Shown here: positions 25,311 to 35,176 of the stretch, in pieces
How positions within the stretch are numbered: position 1 is the first letter of the stretch
Layout of the letters: every line of letters begins with the position of its first letter
DNA from: Acidobacteriota bacterium
GTDB lineage: Bacteria; Acidobacteriota; Vicinamibacteria; Vicinamibacterales; UBA8438
Assembly: GCA_015659035.1 (NCBI GenBank)
Contig: DQNS01000058.1
Location: 1-42,752, forward strand
Direction of reading: 5' to 3'
Length of the DNA stretch: 42,752 nucleotides
Notes under the pieces: generated by a model
What the model was told of the DNA's origin: nothing
Database searches by the model: none
Seen by the model: only the letters and a program-made list of their open reading frames with translations
Position numbers and translations under genes: made by a program

Positions 25311-25862
25311 GTGATTGAACTCGTTCCCAGAGAGATGTTCTTCTCCAAGGGCGTCGGCAAACACCGCGAGAAGCTGACGTCGTTCGAGCTGGCGCTGCGC
25401 TCGGCCGGCATCGCCGCCTGCAACCTGGTGCGGGTGTCCAGCATCTTTCCCCCCGGGTGCAAGATCCTGTCTCGGACCGTGGGTGTCGCAAAGCTCAAGC
25501 CCGGTCAGGTGATCTTCGTGGTGATGTCGGAGTCGGCCACCCGCGAGCCCCACCGCCTCATCGCCGCCACGATTGGTGTGGCCATACCGCGCGACCGCAA
25601 GCTGTTCGGGTATCTGTCGGAACACCACAGCTTCGGCGAGAACGAGGAGACCGCGGGCGACTATGCCGAGGAGCTCGCCGCCGAGATGCTCGCGACCACC
25701 CTGGGGCTCGATTTCGATCCGGACGAGAGCTGGGACGAGAAGAAGGAAGTCTATCGGTTATCCAACAAGATCGTGCGGACGCAGAATATCACCCAGACCG
25801 CGGTGGGGGACAAGCACGGGCTCTGGACCACCGTGATCGCGGTGGCGGTGCTGGTCGGGTGA
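25311..25862 (+). CDS. pdaD: Pyruvoyl-dependent arginine decarboxylase
   Basis: 183 residues from GTG 25311 (GAGG upstream); the longer frame to 25140 runs through repeat sequence. The enzyme decarboxylates arginine to agmatine, the first step of one polyamine route. The self-cleavage site is NLVRVSSIFPPGC: cleavage between S43 and S44 makes the pyruvoyl group on the new alpha-chain N-terminus. E104 in GYLSEHH fits the catalytic acid. REMFFSKGVGKHREKLTSFELAL is typical of bacterial members. Confidence 0.92.
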   Translation: MIELVPREMFFSKGVGKHREKLTSFELALRSAGIAACNLVRVSSIFPPGCKILSRTVGVAKLKPGQVIFVVMSESATREPHRLIAATIGVAIPRDRKLFGYLSEHHSFGENEETAGDYAEELAAEMLATTLGLDFDPDESWDEKKEVYRLSNKIVRTQNITQTAVGDKHGLWTTVIAVAVLVG

Positions 25863-25868
25863 GTCCCG

Positions 25869-25957
25869 CTAGCGACGCTGCGCCTCGGACCGACCAGAGA
25901 AAACAGCGCGCACCCTCGCTAGCAGAGGCTTTTCTCACAGCCCCGCTACGCGGGGGT
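25869..25957 (-). repeat. Inverted copy of the hairpin-headed ~85-bp repeat
   Basis: On the minus strand it begins CCCCCGCGTAGCGGGGCTGT, then GAGAAAAGCCT, and ends GGCGCAGCGTCGCTAGC, both ends matching the tandem pair at 3145-3305 upstream of rpsS. It begins six bases after the pdaD stop. The middle of about 40 bp is unrelated to the other copies. Confidence 0.65.
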
Positions 25958-26035
25958 GAAGTGACCACAAAGTGGCTCGTGAAAGCTGATCTATTTTGCG
26001 GTTACTGCACTCAGTCTCCTTCACGATGGCGTCAC

Positions 26036-27025
26036 GTGTCTCGGGCGGTCTTCCCGTCGGCCGTGATGCTCCTGGTGGCGGCATCGGCGCCGGTCCATGC
26101 CCAGGTGTTCGAGATGGTCGGTGTGCGGGCGCTTGGTATGGGCGGGGCGTTCGTGGCCGTCGCCGACGACGCTACCGCGAACTACTGGAACCCGGCCGGC
26201 CTGACCAACGTGTTGTCCAGCGGCGTGCTGGAGACACAGCGGATCGAGACACGTTTCGGCCTCGATCCGACCCTCAGAGAGGGGACCAGAGACCGCACCA
26301 CGTTTGCATCGCTCGCCGGTCCGACCGTCGGGCTGAGCTACTACCGGCTGCGTTCGTGGCAAGTCGATCGGGTAACCGGGGACGGTGTCGATGGGGGCAC
26401 CACCGCGTCGCTGACCTCGCTCGTCACCCACCATGCGGGCATCACGCTGGTCCAGCCCTTTGGACCGGGTCTGGCGGTCGCGACAGTGCTAAAGGCGGTG
26501 CGTGGCACCGTGGCGGTGGGGTCCGGTGGCGGCGGGGCGCCGGTCGGAGCCCTGTTCGACCAGACATCCGAGCTGAGTGGCCGGTCGACCACCCGTCTCG
26601 ATCTCGACGCGGGCGTCATGATCGGTGTCGGCGCGGTCAGGGCCGCCCTCGTCGGGCGGAATCTTCGGGAACCGGAGTTCGCCGTGTCCGATGACGCCGC
26701 CCTCAACCTCCGCCGGCAGGTTCGCGTCGGTCTCTCGGTGCGTCCTACCGGGTCGCTCGTCATCGCCGTGGACGCCGATCTGAGCATCATGGCCACCGCC
26801 GCGGGTCCGCATCGCAACATCGCGGTGGGCGCCGAGCAGCGGCTTGGTCGGCTGGTGGTGCGGGCCGGAGGACGCGTCAACGTCGAGGACGACGACCCCG
26901 AGCCGGCCGTCGCATTCGGACTCAGCCTGGAGGTGCTGTCCGGTTTCTGGGTGGACGGACAGATGACCGGTGGCGGGGACGAGGGCGACCGGGGCTGGGG
27001 TGTCTCGACGCGTGTCGGACTCTAG
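26036..27025 (+). CDS. Outer-membrane beta-barrel protein (PorV/FadL-like)
   Basis: 329 residues from GTG 26036, chosen because it gives a signal peptide with Arg at position 3, a hydrophobic core MLLVAASAPVHA and a cleavage site after residue 22; an in-frame GTG at 25961 is the alternative. The mature start carries GVRALGMGGAFVAVADDATANYWNPAGL, the signature of PorV/UPF0164 and FadL-like barrels. The rest is alternating amphipathic strands without cysteine. The function is unknown; it could be an outer-membrane channel or secretion accessory. Confidence 0.8.
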   Translation: MSRAVFPSAVMLLVAASAPVHAQVFEMVGVRALGMGGAFVAVADDATANYWNPAGLTNVLSSGVLETQRIETRFGLDPTLREGTRDRTTFASLAGPTVGLSYYRLRSWQVDRVTGDGVDGGTTASLTSLVTHHAGITLVQPFGPGLAVATVLKAVRGTVAVGSGGGGAPVGALFDQTSELSGRSTTRLDLDAGVMIGVGAVRAALVGRNLREPEFAVSDDAALNLRRQVRVGLSVRPTGSLVIAVDADLSIMATAAGPHRNIAVGAEQRLGRLVVRAGGRVNVEDDDPEPAVAFGLSLEVLSGFWVDGQMTGGGDEGDRGWGVSTRVGL

Positions 27026-27116
27026 ACATCTCCTCAGGGCGACTTCTGGCCGCGTTGCTCTGCTGGCCTTTCCAGGCTTCAGGCGCACGACAGAACACCA
27101 GTCTGTGGACTATTTA

Positions 27117-27226
27117 TGTCATAGCTCCACTTTCTCGTTTGCCTGCTAGACGTAAAATAATTGAATATTTCTGTCATTCGTACGACGAGTGTAGACTAGT
27201 ACCTCAATATTGACAAAATGTGTCAT
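27117..27226 (+). promoter_or_regulatory. Three TGTCAT boxes upstream of pilB
   Basis: TGTCAT occurs at 27117-27122, 27172-27177 and 27221-27226, spaced 55 and 49 bases, about five helical turns each, in an AT-rich stretch (27110-27260) that stands out from the GC-rich surroundings. The TGTC core is shared with the cluster before pilA, so a common regulator is possible. The rest of the 263-bp gap 27026-27288 shows no gene. Confidence 0.4.
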
Positions 27227-27238
27227 AGTTATAATTAT
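27210..27238 (+). promoter_or_regulatory. Candidate sigma-70 promoter for the pil operon
   Basis: A perfect TTGACA at 27210-27215 is followed after 17 bases by AATTAT (27233-27238, four of six); TATAAT also occurs at 27230-27235, with a 14-base spacer. It lies 50 bp before pilB in the AT-rich block. The third TGTCAT box falls in the spacer, so a bound regulator there might block the polymerase. Confidence 0.45.
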
Positions 27239-27288
27239 TATTGTCGGTCTCGTGAGTGGGTTCACGTTTCGACCAAATCTGGTAGGTC

Positions 27289-29037
27289 ATGGCTGTTCGA
27301 ATAGGCGAGTTGCTGCTCAAAGAGCAGCGCATTACCGCGGCACAGCTCGAGGAAGCCCTCGAGCACCAGAAGTCCAACGGGGGCAAGCTCGGCTACAACC
27401 TCGTGAAGCTCGGCTTCGCGAAAGACGAAGAGATCGCGTCGCTGCTCAGCAGGCAATACGGCGTTCCCTCCATCAACCTCTCCCAGTTCGATATCGACGC
27501 CGACGTCATCAAGGTAGTGCCGGCCGCGACTGCCCAGAAGTACGAGATCGTCCCGGTCAGCCGCGTCGGTGCGACCCTGACGATCGCGATGTCCGACCCG
27601 ACGAACGTCTTCGCGGTCGACGACATCAAGTTCATGACCGGCTACCAGGTGGAGCCGGTCGTCGCGTCGCAGACCGCCATCGTGGAGGCGATCGACCGCT
27701 ACTACGGCAACGGGGACGGCGCTGCGGAGAAGAACGTCAGCGAGAGCCAGATGGAGCTGGCCAGCAAGGCGCTCGAGGGGATGCCGCAGATCTCGGATGA
27801 CGATGTCCAGGTGCTCGAGGAAATGGAGGAGGTCGACGTCCTCAGCTTCGAGAAGCAGGGCGGCGAGGCCCCGGTCGTGCGGCTGGTCAATGTCGTGCTG
27901 GCCTCGGCCATCCAGAAGGGCGCCAGCGACATCCACATCGAGCCCTACGAGAAGGAGTATCGCATCCGGTTCCGGATCGACGGCACCCTCTACAACGTGA
28001 TGGTGCCACCGCTCAAATTTCGCGACGCGATCACCTCGCGGCTCAAGATCATGGCGAAGCTCGACATCGCCGAGAAACGGCTGCCCCAGGACGGACGGTT
28101 CAAGCTGCGGCTGAGCGCCGACGGCGGCACCAAGGAGATCGACTTTCGCGTGTCCTGTTTGCCGACGTTGTTTGGCGAGAAGATCGTGATGCGTCTGCTC
28201 GACAAGGACAAGCTGATGCTCGACATGACGAAGCTCGGGTTCGAACCCGAATCGCTGTCGAGGTTCGAGGAGGCGATCGCCCGCCCGTGGGGGCTCGTGC
28301 TCGTCACCGGTCCCACCGGCTGCGGGAAGACCAACACGCTCTATTCGGCCATCGCCAAGATCAACTCGCCCACCACCAACATCATCACCGCCGAGGACCC
28401 GGTCGAGTTCAACATGGCCGGCGTCAACCAGGTGCAGATGCGCGACAACATCGGGTTGAACTTCGCCGCGGCGCTGCGGTCCTTCCTGCGACAGGACCCG
28501 GACATCATCCTGGTCGGCGAGATTCGCGATTTCGAAACCGCGGAGATGGCCATCAAGGCGGCGCTCACCGGTCACCTCGTCCTCTCGACGTTGCACACCA
28601 ACGATGCGCCGAGCACCATCAACCGGTTGATGAACATGGGGATCGAACCGTTTCTGGTTGCTAGCTCCGTCAACCTGATCGCCGCGCAGCGTCTCGTGCG
28701 TCGGGTGTGCACCAACTGCAGCGAGGAGCAGCCGACGGCGGCGCCGGCGCTCGAAGAGATCGGGTTCACTGCCCAGGACGCGGCCACGGTCGTGCCGATC
28801 AAGGGTGCCGGCTGTGAGACGTGCAACGACATCGGGTACAAGGGGCGGATCGCGTTGTACGAGGTGATGGAGGTCAACGACGACCTGCGCGAGATGATCC
28901 TGGTGGGGGCCTCGACACTCGAGCTGCGGCGCTCGGCGATCGAGCACGGCATGCTGACACTGCGGGCCAGCGGGTTGCGCAAGATCGCGGCGGGTCAGAC
29001 CAGCGTCGAGGAGGTCCTGAAGGAGACGGTGAAATAG
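27289..29037 (+). CDS. pilB: Type IV pilus assembly ATPase PilB
   Basis: 582 residues. PilB powers pilus extension from the cytosolic face. An N-terminal GspE/MshEN domain (about 1-140) is followed by the ATPase core: Walker A GPTGCGKT (341-348), Walker B DIILVGEIRD (405-414), His box LSTLHTND (432-439) and a zinc site of C474, C477, C509 and C512. Walker A has Cys where Ser is usual. It is the first gene of the pilus locus, 50 bp after a candidate promoter. Confidence 0.96.
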   Translation: MAVRIGELLLKEQRITAAQLEEALEHQKSNGGKLGYNLVKLGFAKDEEIASLLSRQYGVPSINLSQFDIDADVIKVVPAATAQKYEIVPVSRVGATLTIAMSDPTNVFAVDDIKFMTGYQVEPVVASQTAIVEAIDRYYGNGDGAAEKNVSESQMELASKALEGMPQISDDDVQVLEEMEEVDVLSFEKQGGEAPVVRLVNVVLASAIQKGASDIHIEPYEKEYRIRFRIDGTLYNVMVPPLKFRDAITSRLKIMAKLDIAEKRLPQDGRFKLRLSADGGTKEIDFRVSCLPTLFGEKIVMRLLDKDKLMLDMTKLGFEPESLSRFEEAIARPWGLVLVTGPTGCGKTNTLYSAIAKINSPTTNIITAEDPVEFNMAGVNQVQMRDNIGLNFAAALRSFLRQDPDIILVGEIRDFETAEMAIKAALTGHLVLSTLHTNDAPSTINRLMNMGIEPFLVASSVNLIAAQRLVRRVCTNCSEEQPTAAPALEEIGFTAQDAATVVPIKGAGCETCNDIGYKGRIALYEVMEVNDDLREMILVGASTLELRRSAIEHGMLTLRASGLRKIAAGQTSVEEVLKETVK

Positions 29038-29085
29038 TGTCCGGTGCCGTGTCACTGAGGCGACAGGCCTCTGACACGGGACACG
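29036..29085 (+). repeat. Hairpin between pilB and pilT (stem-only repeat type)
   Basis: GTGTCC..GTGTCA.TGAGG pairs with CCTCTGACACGGGACAC around a short loop. The stem resembles the arms of structured repeat copy G (TCGTGTCCCGAGTCAGA), as if only the terminal stem remained. A lone half of the same type, TAGTGTCCCGTTACCGAGG, follows pilR at 34820-34838. Confidence 0.5.
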
Positions 29086-29123
29086 CGCCGGGTCCCGACC
29101 CGGTCCACCCACGGGTGTTGACG

Positions 29124-30224
29124 ATGCCAACGCTGCCAGACTTGCTCAAGGCGACGGTTGATCTCGGAGCCTCCGATCTGCACATCACGACCAGCTCGGC
29201 CCCGCAGGTCCGGGTCGACGGTCAGCTCCGGCCGCTCGACCTGCCGTCACTGGGCCCCGCCGAGACGGAACAGCTCGCGTACAGCGTGCTGAGCGATGCC
29301 CAGAAGAGGCGGTTTGAGGAGACCTCCGAACTCGATTTCTCGTTCGGTGTTCGCGGGATCGCGCGGTTCCGGTGCAATGTCTTCAGTCAGCGCGGTGCGG
29401 TCGCGGCCGTGTATAAGCTGATCCCCGAGGTGATCCGGAGCGTGCGAGAGCTGGGGCTCCCGCCGGTGATCGAACAGATGGCCGACCGACCCCGGGGGCT
29501 GGTGCTGGTGACCGGACCGACCGGGTGCGGGAAGAGCACGACGCTCGCCGCGCTGATCGACAAGATCAACACCGAGCGGCACTTTCACATCCTGACGATC
29601 GAGGACCCGATCGAGTACCTCCACCCGCACAAGAACTGTCTGGTCAACCAGCGCGAGCTGCACAGCGACACGAAGGGCTTTGCGCCAGCCCTGCGCGCCG
29701 CGTTGCGTGAGGACCCGGACGTGGTCGTGATTGGCGAGTTGCGGGATCTCGAGACGATCGAATCGGCGTTGCGGATCGCCGAGACCGGCCACCTGACGTT
29801 CGCGACCGTTCACACGAACTCCGCGTATCAGACGGTCAACCGGATCATCGGCGTGTTTCCCGACAGCCAGCAGGCGCAGGTGCGCGCCCAGCTGTCGCTC
29901 GTGCTCGAGGGCATCATGTGTCAGACGCTGTTGCCCAAGCTCGGCAGGTCGGGTCGTGTCGTTGCGACGGAGGTGATGATCCCGACACCTGCGATCCGCA
30001 GTCTGATTCGCGAGGATAAGATCCACCAGCTCTACTCCGCCATGCAGGCGGGGCAGGAGAAGATCGGGATGCAAACGATGAACCAGTCGCTGGCGACGCT
30101 CGTGAGGCTGCGGCGCATCTCGATGGAGACCGCGCTGGCGGCGTCGTCGATGCAGGACGAGCTACGCGACATCGTGCAGCACGGCGCCGGGGTCGTCGCG
30201 GGCGCGGGGATGCCCGCCGGGTGA
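29124..30224 (+). CDS. pilT: Type IV pilus retraction ATPase PilT
   Basis: 366 residues. PilT powers pilus retraction and twitching. Walker A GPTGCGKS (131-138), Walker B VVVIGELRD (200-208), ATVHTNSA (His box) and the PilT-specific C-terminal AIRSLIREDK, a variant of the AIRNLIRE motif needed for retraction, are all seen. As in PilB, the Walker A Ser is replaced by Cys. The C-terminus is slightly extended. A GCCGGG/CCCGGC hairpin (30262-30282) lies in the gap to pilC. Confidence 0.95.
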   Translation: MPTLPDLLKATVDLGASDLHITTSSAPQVRVDGQLRPLDLPSLGPAETEQLAYSVLSDAQKRRFEETSELDFSFGVRGIARFRCNVFSQRGAVAAVYKLIPEVIRSVRELGLPPVIEQMADRPRGLVLVTGPTGCGKSTTLAALIDKINTERHFHILTIEDPIEYLHPHKNCLVNQRELHSDTKGFAPALRAALREDPDVVVIGELRDLETIESALRIAETGHLTFATVHTNSAYQTVNRIIGVFPDSQQAQVRAQLSLVLEGIMCQTLLPKLGRSGRVVATEVMIPTPAIRSLIREDKIHQLYSAMQAGQEKIGMQTMNQSLATLVRLRRISMETALAASSMQDELRDIVQHGAGVVAGAGMPAG

Positions 30225-30318
30225 GCCGATCGCCGATCCGGGGACGGTAGCAGGTTGAAGAGCCGGGATCTGGGACCCGGCAATTTCGAGGACCAGTACT
30301 CGTAGGAAGGAACAAACA

Positions 30319-31533
30319 ACGCCTACCTTCGCCTATTCGGGCAGGACCCGAGGTGGTCAGCCGGTGAGCGGCCAGCGCGACGCCGGCACGATCGACGCCG
30401 CGGTGACGGCCCTGCGTCGAGAGCAGGTCTTCGTCACCAAGATCGAGGCGCTCAAGCGCCGGGCGGGCGCGGCCAAGAAGCCGAAACGTGGCAAGGCCGT
30501 GCCGTGGAAGAACCTGGCGATCTTCACACGGCAGTTCTCCGTGATGATTGACGCCGGTCTCCCGCTGGTGCAGTGTCTGGAGATCCTCGGCCAACAGGAA
30601 GCCGACAAGAACTTCAGCGAGATCATTCTGAAGGTACGTGCGGACGTCGAGGGCGGTTCCGGGCTGGCCGACTCGATGCGCAAGCACCCGGCGGTGTTTG
30701 ACAGGCTCTACACCAACATGATGGCCGCGGCCGAGGCCGGGGGCATTCTCGACACGGTCCTCACGCGGCTTGCCACCTATATCGAGAAAAACGTCAAGCT
30801 CATTGCGCAGGTCAAGTCCGCCATGACCTACCCGATCGCGGTCATGGTCATCGCCGGGATCGTCGTCGGGGCCATCCTGTGGAAGGTCATCCCGACGTTC
30901 ACCACCCTGTTCGAGGGGCTGGGCGCGACCCTGCCGCTGCCGACCCTGATCGTCATCACGCTCAGCAATTTGCTGGTGAGCTACCTGCCGTTCGTCATCC
31001 TGGGCGGGGTCGGGCTGACGTTCGGGTTCCGGCAGTTCTATGCGACCGAGCGGGGGCGTCGGGTCGTGGACGGCATGCTGCTCAAAGTGCCGGTGCTGGG
31101 GATGGTCTTGCGCAAGATGGCCGTCGCCCGTTTCTGCCGGACTCTGGCGACGCTGCTCGGCTCCGGGGTACCGATTCTCGAAGGGCTCGACATCACCGCC
31201 AAGACCGCCGGCAACGCCGTCATTGAGGATGCCGTCATGGTGACCCGGGCGGCGATCGCACGAGGTGAGACGATGTCAATACCGCTGAAGGAGACCAACG
31301 TGTTCCCGGTGATGGTGACGCAGATGATCAACGTCGGCGAGCAGACCGGCGCGCTGGACACCATGCTCAGCAAGATTGCCGACTTCTACGAGGAGGAGGT
31401 CGATACGGCGGTGGCCGGCATGCTGACCCTGATGGAGCCGATCATGATCGCGTTCCTGGGGGTGGTCGTGGGTGGCATCGTCATCGCGATGTATCTGCCG
31501 ATCTTCGACCTGATCAGCCGGATGTCCGGTTAA
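30319..31533 (+). CDS. pilC: Type IV pilus inner-membrane platform protein PilC, apparent ACG start
   Basis: 404 residues if started at ACG 30319, 389 from GTG 30364. Codons 30322-30363 encode PTFAYSGRTRGGQP, the conserved PilC N-terminus, but no ATG, GTG or TTG exists between the upstream stop (30256) and 30364. GGAAGG (30305-30310) is placed well for ACG. PilC holds two GspF domains with three membrane segments (around IAVMVIAGIVVGAILW, LPFVILGGVGLTF and a C-terminal one) and binds PilB/PilT. The TAA stop lies in the repeat that follows. Confidence 0.93.
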   Translation, partial: TPTFAYSGRTRGGQPVSGQRDAGTIDAAVTALRREQVFVTKIEALKRRAGAAKKPKRGKAVPWKNLAIFTRQFSVMIDAGLPLVQCLEILGQQEADKNFSEIILKVRADVEGGSGLADSMRKHPAVFDRLYTNMMAAAEAGGILDTVLTRLATYIEKNVKLIAQVKSAMTYPIAVMVIAGIVVGAILWKVIPTFTTLFEGLGATLPLPTLIVITLSNLLVSYLPFVILGGVGLTFGFRQFYATERGRRVVDGMLLKVPVLGMVLRKMAVARFCRTLATLLGSGVPILEGLDITAKTAGNAVIEDAVMVTRAAIARGETMSIPLKETNVFPVMVTQMINVGEQTGALDTMLSKIADFYEEEVDTAVAGMLTLMEPIMIAFLGVVVGGIVIAMYLPIFDLISRMSG

Positions 31534-31695
31534 GGACCCGGGCGGGAATACGTGTGCCACTTCTGGGTGTCGAGGCGCCCGTCCGGCAAGGCGCGAGGAG
31601 CGCGCATACCGGGAGTATGTAAGCGATGAGCAACGCAGCCGGGCGGGATGCATCGGCGACCAGCATGGCACAGTTGTTCCCGCCCGGGTCCTGAA
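31530..31695 (+). repeat. Structured dispersed repeat, copy C (pilC-pilS gap)
   Basis: 166 bp. The left arm starts TTAAGGACCCGGGCGGGAAT (31530 on) and the right arm, reverse complemented, TTCAGGACCCGGGCGGGAAC; the pairing extends through TGTGCCA to about 36 bp. The inner stem is CCGGC (31583-31587) with GCCGG (31638-31642), against CTGGC/GCCAG in copies D and G. GGGTG/CGCCC (31565-31580) replaces GGGCG/CGCCC with a G-T pair. The pilC stop codon is inside the left arm. Confidence 0.85.
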
Positions 31696-31712
31696 GGCAA
31701 GGCACCAACCTG

Positions 31713-33424
31713 ATGAGTGGGTCCTCGGACACCGGATCGTCGCTGCGCCGGAAGCTGTTCTGGCTGATCGGCGCGCGGGTCGTGATCGTCACGATCCTCC
31801 TCGGCTCCGGGGTGCTGGTACAGCTCCGCACGCCGGGGCTCTGGCCCGTTGAACCGTTCTTCTTCCTGGTTGGGCTCAGCTATGCCCTCGCCGTCGCGTT
31901 TCTGCTGACCCGGACCCTCGTCGAGCGGCGACGCTGGCTCATCGACCTGCAGCTGGCGACCGACGCCGTCGTGATCTCGGTCGTCGTGCTGCTCACCGGC
32001 GGGGTGTCCAGCTATTTCTCGACCCTGTACGCGCTCCCGATTATCGGTGCCAGCATTTTGCAGTTCCGGCGCGGCGGCTTACTGGTCGGGTCGCTAAGCG
32101 CGTTGCTGTACGCCGGCGTGGTGGTGGGGCAGTATCAAGGGGCATTCGAGTTCCTCGAGACCCGGTGGTCCGCGATCGGCCAGTTGGCCCGTCCGCCGGC
32201 GACGCTGGCGTTCTACATGACCGGTCTCGACATCTTCGGGTTCCTGGCCGTGGCGGTCCTCAGCGGCTATCTCGCCGAGCGACTCCGGAGCGCCCACGTC
32301 AGTTTGGCTCGAGCGTCGAGCGAAATCACCGACCTCCAAGCGTTCAACCAACACGTCATCGAGGGCCTGACCAGTGGGCTGGCGACCACGGACCGGCACG
32401 GGCGTGTGCTGACCTTCAACGGAGCGGCGGAGCAGATCACCGGGCATCGGGTGGCCGACGTGCTGGGCCGGCGCATTTTCGAGCTGCTCCAGCTGCCACC
32501 GGTGTTCGAAGCGTCGCTTGATACGACGGTGGAGGGCAGCCGCCGGGCGGACCTGCGGTTCACCACGCCGGACGGCCGCGAGATTGAGATCGGACTGAGC
32601 GCCGCGCGGCTCGTCATACCGGGTGGCCAGTCCGGGTTCCTGTTCATGTTCCAGGACGTCACCGAGACCCGGCGGTTGCAGCGCAAATCCGTGGCGCAGG
32701 TGCGGCTCGCGGCCGTGGGCGAGATGGCCGCCGGGATCGCACACGAGATTCGCAACCCGCTGGCCTCCATGTCGGGGTCGATCCAGGTCCTGCGTCAGGA
32801 GTTGCCGTTGAGCGCCGAGCAGGCCCAGCTGATGGACATCGTGCTGCGGGAGTCCGAGCGGCTGAACGAGACCATCACGTCGTTCCTCGCATACGCCCGA
32901 CCGCTGCGGGTGTCCAGCCAGCGTTTCGATTTGCGCCGGGCGGTCAACGACACCGCCGTCCTCCTGCGACACAGCCCCGAGTCGGAGGACCGCCATCAAA
33001 TCCGGGTGGACGTTCCGGAGGCACCGGTCTGGTTCGTCGCGGACGAAAGCCAGATCCAGCAGATCGTGTGGAACCTCGCCACCAACGGGATCCGGGCGAT
33101 GCCCGATGGCGGCGCCCTGGTGCTCGCGGTCCGGACCGAGGAGGTGGGCACCGTCACACTGAGCGTGCGCGACGAGGGTGTCGGGATTCCGCCCGGCGAG
33201 CTCGACAGCATGCTGCAGCCGTTCCACGGGACATTCGCACAGGGCACAGGTCTGGGACTCGCGATTGTGCACCGGATCGTGAGCGATTACGGCGGCGAGA
33301 TCCAGGTGACGTCGGCGCCCGATGCCGGCACGACGGTCTGCATACGGCTCCCAGCGCCGACCCCGGCGTCGTCCGCAGCTGGCCGGTCGCCCGCGCCTCG
33401 GTTCAGTAGGCAAGGAGTTCCGTG

Positions 33425-33425
<1 letters not shown>
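31713..33425 (+). CDS. pilS: Sensor histidine kinase PilS
   Basis: 570 residues. Six hydrophobic segments fill residues 14-190, followed by a PAS domain (about 207-320), a HisKA domain with the phospho-acceptor H344 (AHEIRNPL) and an HATPase domain (N-box NLATNGIRAM with N454 and N458, DEGVGIP 487-493, GTGLGLAIV 511-519). This is the PilS layout; in Pseudomonas PilS senses pilin in the membrane and controls PilR. The stop overlaps the pilR start. Confidence 0.94.
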
Positions 33426-34822
<1,397 letters not shown>

Positions 34823-34868
34823 TGTCCCGTTACCGAGGTTCGGGGAATAATCCGCAGACTGGGCGGTG

Positions 34869-34994
34869 GGTGACAACTGCCGGCTGCTACTTCTCGTCAG
34901 TGGATAATATTTGTCACATGTCTCCGGTTTTGGCTTCGCTATCTGTTGTCACACAAACTCTTTGTTCATAGGTGACAAGCGACAAGCGCGGACA
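34869..34994 (+). promoter_or_regulatory. Cluster of TGTC half-sites upstream of pilA (candidate PilR sites)
   Basis: TGTC or its complement GACA occurs at about 34871, 34912, 34919, 34946, 34973, 34981 and 34991, that is 15-140 bases upstream of the candidate -24 element. In Pseudomonas aeruginosa PilR binds several (C/G)TGTC sites upstream of pilA, so a similar use is likely. The region 34823-35176 (354 bp) contains no gene; it begins with a repeat half (TAGTGTCCCG) after pilR. Confidence 0.5.
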
Positions 34995-35006
34995 TGTTGC
35001 CTCCAT

Positions 35007-35023
35007 TTGGATCGACGCTTGCA
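35007..35023 (+). promoter_or_regulatory. Candidate sigma-54 promoter of pilA
   Basis: TTGG-ATCGACGCTT-GCA has the invariant GG (35009-35010) and GC (35021-35022) exactly ten bases apart, as sigma-54 -24/-12 elements require; the flanking TTG before GC is also consensus. Transcription would start near 35034, giving an untranslated leader of about 143 bases before pilA. Confidence 0.55.
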
Positions 35024-35176
35024 CGCCTACTCGTACATTGGGAGCGCGTCTTCGGCGAGTGTATACCTACTAGGGTGTTTGCCCGGGGATCGTCAAAGAC
35101 GACCCGAGGCCGGTGCGTGTGAAGGTCAACCGCGAGGGCGCCGACAAGATCTCGTCAACGGGTGGGGAGAGGTGTG

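Noticed and set aside
27262-29130. Long minus-strand open frame (622 codons) opposite pilB
   Set aside because: It is the antisense shadow of a GC-rich gene; its translation is His/Arg/Gln-rich without domain similarity, while pilB on the plus strand has all motifs.
32094-33413. 439-codon minus-strand frame opposite pilS
   Set aside because: Antisense shadow; the plus-strand kinase motifs are complete.
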